DNA of 40,025 nucleotides from Rhodospirillales bacterium RIFCSPLOWO2_02_FULL_58_16 (GTDB taxonomy: Bacteria; Pseudomonadota; Alphaproteobacteria; Rhodospirillales; 2-02-FULL-58-16). Where the stretch lies: contig MIAA01000039.1 in assembly GCA_001830425.1 (NCBI GenBank), forward strand, positions 1 through 40,025, written 5' to 3'. Positions 1-8,840 of this stretch are shown here, one piece after another. The position numbers and the translations under genes are program-made. The notes beneath the pieces were generated by a model. That model was not told where the DNA came from. It searched no databases and saw only the letters and a program-made list of their open reading frames with translations. Within the stretch, counting starts at the first letter, position 1. Every line of letters begins with the position of its first letter.

Positions 1-57
1 CGTCGTCGCGGTGGTCGCCGTCGTCGCGGTTGTCGCGGTGGTCGCGGTGGTGGCCGT
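1..57 (-). repeat. 9-bp tandem repeat coding Ala-Thr-Thr
   Basis: About six units of GCG-ACN-ACN (minus strand) encode (Ala-Thr-Thr)n inside the truncated adhesin gene. The third codon positions vary between units, so the repeat is imperfect at DNA level but perfect at protein level. It continues past the left edge. Confidence 0.85.
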
Positions 58-558
58 GTACGGCTCCGGAGGATTAGTTGGGCTAGGCTCTTCTCCTTCA
101 ATGCCCGGAGGAGGCGTGGGCAGAGGAGGTGGAGCGATAATGGGGTCGGGGAACGGCCCTACCTCGGGCTGGGAAAGGTCTATAGCCGCTTCGGGAAGAG
201 GAATTCCGACATGAGGGATGGGAGCCTGGACGCCATCCGTACCTACGGCAATGTTGGGAAGAACAGGGTTGTCGCCGATCCCGGCGCGATCAATTCCGAG
301 GTTGCTGTCGGTAAAGGCGCCGAATTGTTCAGCCCGGATAATCCGCGCATCTACGCCGCCATCGCCGGTTTGGAGGTTTTCAAATCCCGAGTTATCGGCA
401 GCGCCCGGAGCGCTTCCGGAACTTTCAGATGCGTCAAGGGGCTTGTCGCCACTGTCCTGGCTGAGCGACGTCAGATCATCGAACACCTGCGCCTCGCCGG
501 CGCCGGGAGCGCTGCTCTGAGCTATTCCGCCTTGGGTTGTACCGTTATCTTCAGCCAT
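1..558 (-). CDS. Large repetitive surface protein/adhesin, N-terminal part (3' end beyond window)
   Basis: Reading the minus strand from the ATG at 558-556 gives 186 codons with no stop before the window edge, so the gene is cut off. A strong Shine-Dalgarno-like GGAGGGG lies 6-7 bases upstream of the ATG. The first 150 residues are acidic and rich in Gly, Ser and Asp (start MAEDNGTTQG, then VFDDLTSLSQDSGDKPL). A Pro-rich linker follows (PPPLPTPPPGIEGEEPSP), then an alternating Ala-Thr-Thr tract that runs off the edge. There is no Sec signal peptide and no membrane segment. That fits type I secretion substrates, which are exported by a C-terminal signal, and giant repetitive adhesins with a disordered N-terminus. 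HlyD and ABC genes lie 3-8 kb away on the same strand. That it is an adhesin and their cargo is inference; the rest of the gene would decide it. Confidence 0.7.
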   Translation of the reverse strand, partial: MAEDNGTTQGGIAQSSAPGAGEAQVFDDLTSLSQDSGDKPLDASESSGSAPGAADNSGFENLQTGDGGVDARIIRAEQFGAFTDSNLGIDRAGIGDNPVLPNIAVGTDGVQAPIPHVGIPLPEAAIDLSQPEVGPFPDPIIAPPPLPTPPPGIEGEEPSPTNPPEPYTATTATTATTATTATTATT

Positions 559-775
559 GGACCGCCCCTCCAAAAACACATTTCCCTACGATGATTATAG
601 GTTCACCTTAAAGCACTTCCAATCCGGCCAAAGGTTATAGACCGGCGTTTTGCTGTTTTTCAGATTTTTCTGCCTTTTCGGTTGTCGCGGCGGCTGAAAT
701 TGCTATATCTCGAAATCTGAGCTTGGACGTGTGAGCCGCCATTCTTGAAAATAACGGATTCGGACGGATTGTTCC

Positions 776-3175
776 ATGGGCGTGATCTTAAGGGTTTTAC
801 ACCGCAGCGAAGGTCTAAATAAAGCCGAATTCCGCAACATGTTCCTCGATATGGAAGAGAACATCCATATCCACTACCGCGATCTGCGCATCGAACTCAG
901 CCGCAAGGAATTCGAGGACATCGTCAATACCTTCTCCAAGCAGTCCGCCGAGCTGATGGCGATCATCCGCGCCACCAACTACCAGGACGGCATTCTGCCC
1001 AACGCCAACCACGAGGAAAAGCGCATATGGACGGAAAGCCGTCTGGAGAACGAGGTCGTCTATCATCCCCAGCGCCTTTCGCTTGAGGAGTGCACTGACG
1101 GCTACCATCTGCATCTGCGCAATTACAAATTTCTGCTCAGCAAGGAGGACTTCGGCGTCTTCGTCAAGGCCGTCCGCGACATGGATGTCGAGCAGCCCTT
1201 CGCTTCCACCTTCAAGGGAATCCTGGAACTTCTGGACGCCAACCACCTTCATTACAACGTGAAAGAAGAAGGTTGCGTCGCCGTCGCTCATTACCACGAA
1301 CCCAAGGTGCGCTCGATCCTGACCGGCATCGGCATGGAGCGCGTTGCCGCCTCGGCGGAGGCGCAGACCTACACCAAGAACGAACTGAAAATCGAGATGG
1401 AAATTTCCAGGGACCGCGCCGATTTTGCCGACCGCTTCGAGGGCGTGCCGCACTCGATACGCCCGCTCACCGATGTCCTCCTGGAAAAGAAGGACGCCCC
1501 CGACCCCGACCGGCTGAACTTGCTGAAGGCCAAGATTCTGGATACCTTCTGCTTCGTCACCAATTCCCCTCAGCCCATCGCCATCAATCTCGACTACGCC
1601 TCATGGGCCTATGACGAACTGTACGGCAAGGTGATCTTCCCCTTCGATCCGGCGCTGAAGCCTCCCAACCCCAAGGCGGCGTTCCGGGAGTGGTCAAAAT
1701 TTCTGACCTCGAACAATCTGCACTTCGTCAAGCCATCGAAGACCCTCTTCCAGAAGCCCAAGCAAAAGGCGCTTTATGATTCGGTCATCAAAAAGATCAA
1801 CAGCGATGTCGCGCCGATAACGGGGATATCCAAAATCTATCTCATGGGATCGACGGCCAAGGAAACGATGGGCTTTTACAAATCCCCCTTCATCCATTCC
1901 GAATGGTCCAAGCTGGGTTCGGACATCGACCTTCTGATCGAGATCGACGAAACGAAGGGCTTCGTCCCGCCCGAGACCTGGAAATACATCAATATCTCGA
2001 CGACCAACCGGTGCGACATCTATCATATAGGCCAGATTCCGATCAGCGATGTCTACGGCTACAAAAAGCAATATCCCAACATCGCCCATTTCGGTCATTT
2101 GCTGGATGCCTATGTCTATTTTCCTTCCAAGGGCGACATGGAGAAAAAGGATGCTTTCTTGAAGCGCTTCAACGCCGATCTGGTGTTCGACAAATCCCGC
2201 GACGGGGGAATTATGTCGGCATTGGAAGCGGCCTTCGGCGAGCCGGTGACCGGTCTGCGCAAGCTTGACGTCGCCACCGAGAACGAAATCTTCGAAGCCG
2301 ATATCGCGGGACGAACCGACATCCTCAAGGTCTACCGGGTTTCCGGCAATTATAATTCCGCCAAGCTGGCCGAGCATGTCGATTACGAATGCGAAGTCAT
2401 CCGGGCGGTGCAGAAGCTCGGCGTCAACATCGCCTCGGTGCGTATCGCCAAGGACGGCAGGAGCGCACTTGAAATCAACGGCGCTCCGGCGATCCTGTTC
2501 GAGAAGCTGGTAGGCGAGGAAGTCGCGGCGCCCGCCTATCCGGTTGTGGAAACCGCCCAGGCGCTGGCGCGTTTTCATCAGGCGCAGATCGATAGCCCGG
2601 TCGAGATCAAAGCGGATTTTTCCTTCAATGCCAGCTTTGACATCTGGCATGCCGAATTCGAGCGCTTCCGGGGCGAATCCACGGACGACGAGGAACTGTC
2701 GGCCTGCTTTAACCGCTTGGCTCCCATCTACAAATCCTTGAAGAAACTCTACCGCGACATGACGAGGCGCAAGCAGGTGGCCTGGGTGCATAACCACGGC
2801 GACGTGCAGCCGCGCAATGTGATTATGAAAGATCAGCAGGCCTATCTGTTCGATTTCCAGAACGCCTTCTATGGGCCGCGTCTTCTCGATCTGGCGGAAG
2901 GGGCGATCGAGTTCTCCTGGGGCTTCAAGAATCCCGACGACAACGATTTCGCCCGCTTCGACCGGTTCATGGAAGCCTATCTCCGGGCGACGCCCCTTTC
3001 GGGCGACGAGCAAAAGTCGCTCGACAACGCGATCAAGGTAGTCGGCGTCATTAAATTCATCAAGGAAGTGCGCATGACCAAGGGCGACAAGAACAAGAAC
3101 AATCTGCGCCGCAGGCGCGCCGTTGATCTCGCCGCCTACCTGCTCTCCCGCTTCGGCAAGGGGAGCAAAAATTGA
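776..3175 (+). CDS. Fusion protein: duplicated HxH domain, nucleotidyltransferase, APH-family kinase
   Basis: The protein has 799 residues. The C-terminal third is an aminoglycoside-phosphotransferase/choline-kinase fold: a candidate ATP lysine K518 in DILKVYR, the catalytic loop HGDVQPRN (674-681) and the metal-binding DFQ (693-695). The middle holds a polymerase-beta-type nucleotidyltransferase signature, GST at 358-360 followed by SDID with D383 and D385. The N-terminus carries an internal duplication with an 80-residue period: IHIHYRDLRIELSRKEF (30-46) against YHLHLRNYKFLLSKEDF (110-126). I do not recognise this N-terminal domain. The substrate is unknown; a nucleotidyl- plus phosphotransferase pair suits activation of a sugar or polyol for surface polysaccharide, but that is inference. 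The ATG at 776 lacks a clear ribosome site; ATG 839 is an alternative. The gene is divergent from the adhesin and convergent with the HlyD gene. Confidence 0.75.
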   Translation: MGVILRVLHRSEGLNKAEFRNMFLDMEENIHIHYRDLRIELSRKEFEDIVNTFSKQSAELMAIIRATNYQDGILPNANHEEKRIWTESRLENEVVYHPQRLSLEECTDGYHLHLRNYKFLLSKEDFGVFVKAVRDMDVEQPFASTFKGILELLDANHLHYNVKEEGCVAVAHYHEPKVRSILTGIGMERVAASAEAQTYTKNELKIEMEISRDRADFADRFEGVPHSIRPLTDVLLEKKDAPDPDRLNLLKAKILDTFCFVTNSPQPIAINLDYASWAYDELYGKVIFPFDPALKPPNPKAAFREWSKFLTSNNLHFVKPSKTLFQKPKQKALYDSVIKKINSDVAPITGISKIYLMGSTAKETMGFYKSPFIHSEWSKLGSDIDLLIEIDETKGFVPPETWKYINISTTNRCDIYHIGQIPISDVYGYKKQYPNIAHFGHLLDAYVYFPSKGDMEKKDAFLKRFNADLVFDKSRDGGIMSALEAAFGEPVTGLRKLDVATENEIFEADIAGRTDILKVYRVSGNYNSAKLAEHVDYECEVIRAVQKLGVNIASVRIAKDGRSALEINGAPAILFEKLVGEEVAAPAYPVVETAQALARFHQAQIDSPVEIKADFSFNASFDIWHAEFERFRGESTDDEELSACFNRLAPIYKSLKKLYRDMTRRKQVAWVHNHGDVQPRNVIMKDQQAYLFDFQNAFYGPRLLDLAEGAIEFSWGFKNPDDNDFARFDRFMEAYLRATPLSGDEQKSLDNAIKVVGVIKFIKEVRMTKGDKNKNNLRRRRAVDLAAYLLSRFGKGSKN

Positions 3176-3233
3176 AGAAACTTTTGCGCCGAATCACCGC
3201 CGGCCATAGCGGTTTGTGATCGAATGGAATCAT

Positions 3234-3294
3234 CCCCCCTCACCCTTCCCTCTCCCCCCGCGATTTGCGGGGGGAGAGGGAAGGGGGAGGGGGG
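3234..3294. terminator. Long GC-rich hairpin between convergent genes
   Basis: A near-perfect inverted repeat: an 18-bp perfect inner stem (3244-3261 with 3267-3284, loop GATTT), extended outward to 3234/3294 with a single mismatch. It lies between the stop of the APH fusion gene and the stop of the HlyD gene and could terminate both. It has no clear T-tract, and its CCCTTCCCTCTCCCC style resembles dispersed palindromic repeats, so it may be a mobile repeat reused as a terminator. Confidence 0.7.
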
Positions 3295-3328
3295 CAACGC
3301 CATCTGATCGGAAAGTGCTCTAAATTGG

Positions 3329-4720
3329 TCAGCGTTCCCGGAAGGCATTGCTTACCGCGTCCGCAACAGGCTTCATGAGGTAATGCAGCATGGTCTTTTG
3401 CCCGGTGGTGATATCGGCTTCGATGCTCATGCCCGGCGTAATATGCAGTTTTTCGGGGTCTTTCCCGACATAGGGCCGGCTGATGCTGACCCACCCCTTA
3501 AAGTAGGCGTCGTGAACCGGGTCCATGCAGACTGTCGATGACAGAGAGGAACATGTGCTGGAGGGGGAAAGCCGGATAAGTTCCCCCTCAACGCCGCCGA
3601 AGCGGGAGTAATCGTAACTTCCGACTTTTACCAACACGGGATGGCCGATGCGAACATACCCGATGTCACGGGGGGATATCCGCACCTCGGCCTCCATATT
3701 GCCGTCGAGAGGAACAACCTTCATCATAATAGCGCCGGGCTGAACCACCTCGCCGACGGTCCCGACCCTCAAATCCTGGACCAACCCGCGCACAGGAGCG
3801 CGCACCTCAAGCCGCTGGACCCGATCCTCCAGACGCGACAAGGAATTGCGGACCTCGGCGATCTCGGCGGAGACTCCCCCCAATTCGACGGAGGCCTCCC
3901 GACGAAGCTGCGCTTCCAGATTGGCGAGATTGCCGTTGCTTTCAACCAGGGACTGAGACGCCACCGAAATTTCATCATTGATGCGCGCCACCTCGCCGTC
4001 GGCGGTTACTTTTGCGCGTTTTGTCTCAAGGTACACCATCTTGGTAATCAGCTTTTTCTCAACCAGCCTTTCACGCATTTTAAGCATGTTTCCGGTCAGT
4101 TCCTGGTGCTGAAGGGCAATAGTCAGCGATTCTCTGAGCTGCCGAATTTCCCGCTTCCTTTGCTCGATTTGAGATTTAATTACCGATGAGCCGGTAGCAA
4201 GGGCGCCGAGTTGATCCCGCAAAATCTTCTCCTGGTCGGCGACAAGCTCGGGGTATTCATCGCCGATCCCTTCAAAATCAAGCGGACGGCCCTCGTTAAA
4301 TGCCGCCAGACGTTCGGCGCGAAGGCGCAGCGCCGCGTACCTGACCTGCATCTGCTTCAGTTCAGCCTTGGACTGCGCTCCGGAAAATCTGGCAAGCACC
4401 TGGCCGTCTTCCACCATCGTGCCTTCCTTGACGAGGATTTCAGAGACCACTCCGCCCTCAAGATGCTGCACGACCTTGACCAGAGCGCTGGGAACCACCT
4501 CGCCTTGAGCGATGGCAACCTCGCTGACCTCAACCAACGCCGCCCAGACGATAAAGAGGATAACCAGCGCGGATATCCCCAAAAGAGCCGAATGAATGAA
4601 CTCGGGGATGATTTCCTCTTCAAGCTGAATCGCTTCGGAAAGCAGACGCTTGGTCCGCTTGCCCCTGACTATCGTCTGTCCGTTGGGCGTCCGGTCTTTC
4701 GTCATACTCATCGCGGTCAT
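3329..4720 (-). CDS. HlyD-family membrane-fusion protein of a type I secretion system
   Basis: The 463-residue protein would be the periplasmic adaptor linking an inner-membrane ABC exporter to an outer-membrane channel. A short cytoplasmic N-terminus is followed by one membrane segment at about 44-64 (ALLGISALVILFIVWAALVEV). A half-lipoyl motif follows (QHLEGGVVSEILVKEGTMVEDGQVLARF, about 85-112), then a long heptad-rich coiled coil to about 290. The second half-lipoyl part (RLEVRAPVRGLVQDL) and the beta-barrel come next, and the end TGQKTMLHYLMKPV is typical of the family. The length is normal. Two Cys (in STCSSLSSTVCMDP) sit in a short loop where most relatives have none, and could form a disulphide. 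The start codon overlaps the stop of the upstream transporter gene by one base (TAATG), so the two are translationally coupled. Confidence 0.93.
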   Translation of the reverse strand: MTAMSMTKDRTPNGQTIVRGKRTKRLLSEAIQLEEEIIPEFIHSALLGISALVILFIVWAALVEVSEVAIAQGEVVPSALVKVVQHLEGGVVSEILVKEGTMVEDGQVLARFSGAQSKAELKQMQVRYAALRLRAERLAAFNEGRPLDFEGIGDEYPELVADQEKILRDQLGALATGSSVIKSQIEQRKREIRQLRESLTIALQHQELTGNMLKMRERLVEKKLITKMVYLETKRAKVTADGEVARINDEISVASQSLVESNGNLANLEAQLRREASVELGGVSAEIAEVRNSLSRLEDRVQRLEVRAPVRGLVQDLRVGTVGEVVQPGAIMMKVVPLDGNMEAEVRISPRDIGYVRIGHPVLVKVGSYDYSRFGGVEGELIRLSPSSTCSSLSSTVCMDPVHDAYFKGWVSISRPYVGKDPEKLHITPGMSIEADITTGQKTMLHYLMKPVADAVSNAFRER

Positions 4721-7700
4721 TATCGAAGCCCTCCCATGACGGTATCCTTGATGCTTTCAAACGGCCCCATCGCCTGGATCGCTCCCTGTTCCATATATAT
4801 CACCTTATCGGCAAGTTTGAGGTGACTGGGACGATGCGAGACCAGGAATATGGTCGACCGCCCCCTTATCTGCTCCAGAGCGTTAACAAAGGCCCGGTCG
4901 CCGTCCGCGTCCAGCCCGTTGCCGGGTTCGTCCAGCAACATGACAGGGGCTTGCTTGAGAAAAGTCCGGCACAACGCCAACCGCTGCCTGAACCCGTTGG
5001 GAAGCTGGTCGGAACTGGATTCCCCGATGCGCACGTCGAACCCGCTGCGCCTCCATTTGCCCTTCCCTTGTTCAAGAGCCAGCACATCATCAAGCAGCCC
5101 GGACATTTTGGCCGCCCAGCGAAGATCGTCATCGCTTGCCGTCGGGTGAACCAGCCTCAGGTTCTGGGCGATGGTGCCGTAGAAAATATCACAGTGCTGC
5201 GGCATGTAGCTTACCTGCTTCCTCAGATCCTCGGGGGTAAGCTGGCGAATATCCACGCTATCAAGCCGAATGCTGCCGGCCTGCGGGTGATAGGCGTGGA
5301 CAAGCAGTTTAAGAAGAGTCGATTTGCCGGACCCGTTCGGCCCCGCCAAGGCGACGATCTCTCCCGGCTTGATGGTAAAGGTGACCCCCAGCAACGCCGG
5401 ATCGGCGCTCATTGAATAGCGGAACGATACACGCGAAAAAGAGACCTCGCCATGGACAAGAGGGCGAACCGTCTGTTTCGTGCTTTCATCCCGCTCGCCC
5501 TTAAGACGCATGAGGTTGTCGATCTGGTTTAAACTGTTAAGCATGCGAACCAACGTAGAAGCCGCCATGAAGGCGCTCTGTAACGGCCCGGTCACCCGCC
5601 ACATGATGATCATCGTGGCGACGACGGCGCCGCCGCTGATGATGCCGTTCATAGCCGCAATAACGACAACGGTCATCGCCGCCAGACCTGATATGGAAGA
5701 AATAAACTGCGCGGCGGCCGAGACCTGTTCACTAAACTGTTGCGCTCTGAGATCGCTCAGGATCGCTTCTCCCGAAAGTGCGCGGAACCGTTCCTGCCAG
5801 CGGCCATGCGCCCCCGAGATGCGGATGGTTTGAATGTTATCCAGCGTCTCCATCAGAAACTCATTCCGACGCGAAACAAGACGCATGGCCGCAGTGGTCC
5901 TGCGTCCCTGGGAACGGAAGGTCAAGGCCCCAAGAAAGGCGTAAGCCGCCGCCGACGCCAGAATAACTATAAGAATCCAAGGATAGATAACCGCCAGGAC
6001 GACAACATAGACCATGGTCGCCGGCAGATCGTAAATCAGAAGGGAAAGCGGGCCTAGGAAAAAGTCCCTTAGCGACTCAAGGTCCTTGATGCGGGCAACC
6101 TGTTCCGACACGGATACCCGTTCGACGGATTGAGAGGGCAAGCCGATCACTCTCTGGAATATGCTGTTGCCGATAATGTACTCGCTTCTTCCCGCCATGA
6201 AAGAAAGGACGCGGCTTTTCAACGAGCGTATTACCCAGTCCAAAGTCAAAGCGATCACGACGCCGAGCACCAAAAAGCCCTGCATCTCAAAATTACCCGT
6301 CGGCAAAACATGGTTGAAGGTGCCCATGACGAACATGGGCGTCGCCAGGGTAAGTATCGTGCTCAGGATGGTAAGGCCCATGACAAAGGCGATAAACGTC
6401 TTGAACCGCCTGAATATGCGGGAGGTCCAGCTTTCAGTCTCGCCCGCCTTCGGCGCATCGGAACGCTCGACCTTCTTGAACATGTAGGCATTGCCGCGCT
6501 CAACGGATAAGGCGCCGGTTACCACCGCAATGCTGTCGCTGTCAAAGTAGGTAAAGCTGTCCTTCCCGTTCCTGGAGAGGACCACCTTCGCCCCCTCGGT
6601 ATCCGGAATGAACAGACAGGGAAGCAATCTGCTGTCAATATCATTGGGACTGGTTTGGTAGGAACTGCTCTGGAAATCAAGGTTCGCCATTATGCTGCGG
6701 AAGCCGGAAAGATCAAGACTGTCAACCAGATGAGGAAGCGACTCCGTCAATTGCCGTGGCGACCCATGCCAGTTCAAGGCGGCCAGCATAGTCGGAAGGC
6801 AAAGGGAAAAATCAGACGTACTGGGAAAATGCTGGAGGGCGTCGGCCAGCTCCCACTCATTAATATTGGGCGGCGTCAGGCTTTCCTCGACTTTTCCCTC
6901 GCTGTTGTTGCCCCATAAATCAAGGTTGTCTATATCAGCCTCTTCGAGTTTGCCGCCCTTAAGGGTGAAAACCCGATCAGAGAGCCGAATCAGGGTCGGC
7001 CTGAGAGTGATCAAAACAATCGTGCATTTGCCTTTCATCGATTCCAGATACTTGCGCAGGAGATTGTCCCCCGCGCCGTCAATGGCGATGTTGGCCTCGT
7101 CAAACAAGATAATCCTGGGGCCATGCACGATGGCGCGGGCGATGGCGATCCGCTGAATGACCCCCGCCGGCACGGAATCGACGGCGCCCTCGCCGATCAG
7201 CGTCTCGTAACCCATGCGCATGCCGGCCACCACCCGGTCAAGCCCCACCAGCTCCGAGGCCTTGATCGCCGCGTCGGTAAGGCTGTCGTCAAACATAGTG
7301 ACATTTTCCAGGATCGTCCCCGTCATTACCACTCCCCGCTGGGGAAGATAGGCCACGGAAGCATGCAGGGTTTTGGGATCGATATCTTTCACCGGAACGC
7401 CGTCAATAAGAACCTCTCCCTCGTCCGGGGCGAGGATGCCGTTAAATATGGAAATCAGGCTGGTCTTGCCGCATCCGCTATCGCCGACTATCGAGATACA
7501 TTCGCCGGGGGAAACGGCAAGATTAAGGTTCTCAAAAAGAGGAGATTCAGACCCCGGAAAATGAACCTTAACATTCTTCAGTTCTATCCCGCCCTGTATT
7601 TTCGGGCATTTTTCAAAAACGCTGGAACTCATGGAAGGAAGAGCGAACAACGCCTTCATCCGTTGACGGGAAATGGCGAAAGTCTGATACCGCATCCAGA

Positions 7701-8634
7701 CCGAAAGGCTGTTCCGCAAGGGCTGCAAGGCGCGAATCGACAACATCACGCAGGCGGCCAGACTGCCCGGAGTCATGTCGCCGTCAACAACGATCACCGA
7801 ACCGGCGGCGACTACGCCCACGGTAATAATCTGCGTAAACATGGCTCCCATGTTGGCCGCGACCGTGCTGTCGTGAGTTACGCTCGAACCCTTGTCCACA
7901 TTGGTTTCCTGAAGCCGCTCGTAGCGGCGGTGCATCAAGGTCTCCATGGCCATCGTCTTCACCGAATGAATGCCGTGGAAGGTCTCCGACAGGAAGCTGT
8001 AACGGCGGTCATCCTGCATGATGCGGTCTTCAATCCGACCCTTCAGCTTCCGTCCGACCATCAACGAAATGGTCATGAACATAATCAGCATGGCCAAAAC
8101 AACTCCGGCAAGCCACCCGGCGATCAGGCCGATAACCGCCAAATAGATAACGACAAAAGGCAGGTCCAGCAGGACAAGGATGGTCTGGCCCGAAGCAAAA
8201 TCCTTCACCTGCCCCGCCGAACGCAGCCGTTCGTAATGAATGCCTGATTCAACCGACGTGTATTCACGAAAGGGAGTTCCCATCAGGTGCTTCAGCCCCT
8301 CCATGCTGACGCGGTGCTCGAACCTTGATCCCACCCACCCCGTAACGTAACCGCGCAAAACACGCAGCATGGTCTCCAGGAAAACGGCGATGACAACGCC
8401 GAAGACGATCAATCCCAGAGTCGAATAAGATTGATTGGGAATTATGCGGTCATACATCTGCAAGAGGGACATCGGCATTGCCAATGCCAGCAAATTCATC
8501 ATAAGGCTGGCCATAACCAACACGGAAAATGAACCGCGCAGACTTGAAAAATCTCTCAGCCGAATCGTCGTGGATTCCGACTCAACGGTTTTTTCGTGCT
8601 TTGTCCCGGATGTCGCCATTGCCTCGGATACCAT
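4720..8634 (-). CDS. Type I secretion ABC exporter, two complete half-transporters fused
   Basis: The protein has 1304 residues, about twice the usual size. Half 1 has a membrane domain (about 35-315) and an ATPase with Walker A GDSGCGKTS (384-392), signature-like VPAGVIQR (488-495) and Walker B IILFDEA (508-514). At the H-loop it reads ITLRPTL (542-548), where ITHRPSL is usual, so the catalytic His is Leu544. A degenerate C39-peptidase-like domain follows (about 592-720). Half 2 has a membrane domain (about 740-1035) and an ATPase with Walker A GPNGSGKS (1098-1105), signature LPNGFRQR (1211-1218), Walker B VMLLDEP (1231-1237) and an intact H-loop His1267. Both signatures deviate from LSGGQ. 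The layout suggests a covalent heterodimer with one weak and one active ATP site, exporting the repetitive protein at the left edge. The start ATG 8634 has weak ribosome-site support; ATG 8619 is possible. Confidence 0.9.
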   Translation of the reverse strand: MVSEAMATSGTKHEKTVESESTTIRLRDFSSLRGSFSVLVMASLMMNLLALAMPMSLLQMYDRIIPNQSYSTLGLIVFGVVIAVFLETMLRVLRGYVTGWVGSRFEHRVSMEGLKHLMGTPFREYTSVESGIHYERLRSAGQVKDFASGQTILVLLDLPFVVIYLAVIGLIAGWLAGVVLAMLIMFMTISLMVGRKLKGRIEDRIMQDDRRYSFLSETFHGIHSVKTMAMETLMHRRYERLQETNVDKGSSVTHDSTVAANMGAMFTQIITVGVVAAGSVIVVDGDMTPGSLAACVMLSIRALQPLRNSLSVWMRYQTFAISRQRMKALFALPSMSSSVFEKCPKIQGGIELKNVKVHFPGSESPLFENLNLAVSPGECISIVGDSGCGKTSLISIFNGILAPDEGEVLIDGVPVKDIDPKTLHASVAYLPQRGVVMTGTILENVTMFDDSLTDAAIKASELVGLDRVVAGMRMGYETLIGEGAVDSVPAGVIQRIAIARAIVHGPRIILFDEANIAIDGAGDNLLRKYLESMKGKCTIVLITLRPTLIRLSDRVFTLKGGKLEEADIDNLDLWGNNSEGKVEESLTPPNINEWELADALQHFPSTSDFSLCLPTMLAALNWHGSPRQLTESLPHLVDSLDLSGFRSIMANLDFQSSSYQTSPNDIDSRLLPCLFIPDTEGAKVVLSRNGKDSFTYFDSDSIAVVTGALSVERGNAYMFKKVERSDAPKAGETESWTSRIFRRFKTFIAFVMGLTILSTILTLATPMFVMGTFNHVLPTGNFEMQGFLVLGVVIALTLDWVIRSLKSRVLSFMAGRSEYIIGNSIFQRVIGLPSQSVERVSVSEQVARIKDLESLRDFFLGPLSLLIYDLPATMVYVVVLAVIYPWILIVILASAAAYAFLGALTFRSQGRRTTAAMRLVSRRNEFLMETLDNIQTIRISGAHGRWQERFRALSGEAILSDLRAQQFSEQVSAAAQFISSISGLAAMTVVVIAAMNGIISGGAVVATMIIMWRVTGPLQSAFMAASTLVRMLNSLNQIDNLMRLKGERDESTKQTVRPLVHGEVSFSRVSFRYSMSADPALLGVTFTIKPGEIVALAGPNGSGKSTLLKLLVHAYHPQAGSIRLDSVDIRQLTPEDLRKQVSYMPQHCDIFYGTIAQNLRLVHPTASDDDLRWAAKMSGLLDDVLALEQGKGKWRRSGFDVRIGESSSDQLPNGFRQRLALCRTFLKQAPVMLLDEPGNGLDADGDRAFVNALEQIRGRSTIFLVSHRPSHLKLADKVIYMEQGAIQAMGPFESIKDTVMGGLR

Positions 8635-8730
8635 GGTTGCCGATTAAAACAACAAACCCCGTAAATAGCCGATGCCGGCTTAATTTATTATTACTAAAAT
8701 TAATTATGAAGATATAATACTAAATAGCCT

Positions 8731-8840
8731 TAAAGAGTGACTCGTCTAGGGCAAAAAAATCCTCCCCCTTTAGAAGGGGGAGTTAGAGGGGGTATCGGAA
8801 GCAACCTCCCCTGCCCCCTCCTTGGTAAGGAGGGGAAAGT
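8731..8840 (+). repeat. Dispersed palindromic repeat, copy 1 (modules A and B)
   Basis: It begins with TAAAGAGTGACTC, then hairpin A (CTCCCCCTTTAGAAGGGGGAG) at about 8762-8782, then hairpin B (CCCCTCCTTGGTAAGGAGGGG) at about 8815-8835. The same leader and both modules recur at 37155-37270. A leader plus module A recurs inverted at 37411-37463, and both modules in the opposite order at 39568-39643. Confidence 0.85.

Noticed and set aside
1694-3013. Long open frame (439 codons) on the minus strand
   Set aside because: It is antisense to the nucleotidyltransferase/APH fusion, whose motifs are clear; composition reflects the complement of GC-rich codons and no family is recognisable.
7123-8247. 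374-codon plus-strand frame
   Set aside because: It lies antisense within the first half of the ABC exporter, has a His/Arg-rich non-protein-like composition and no motif.
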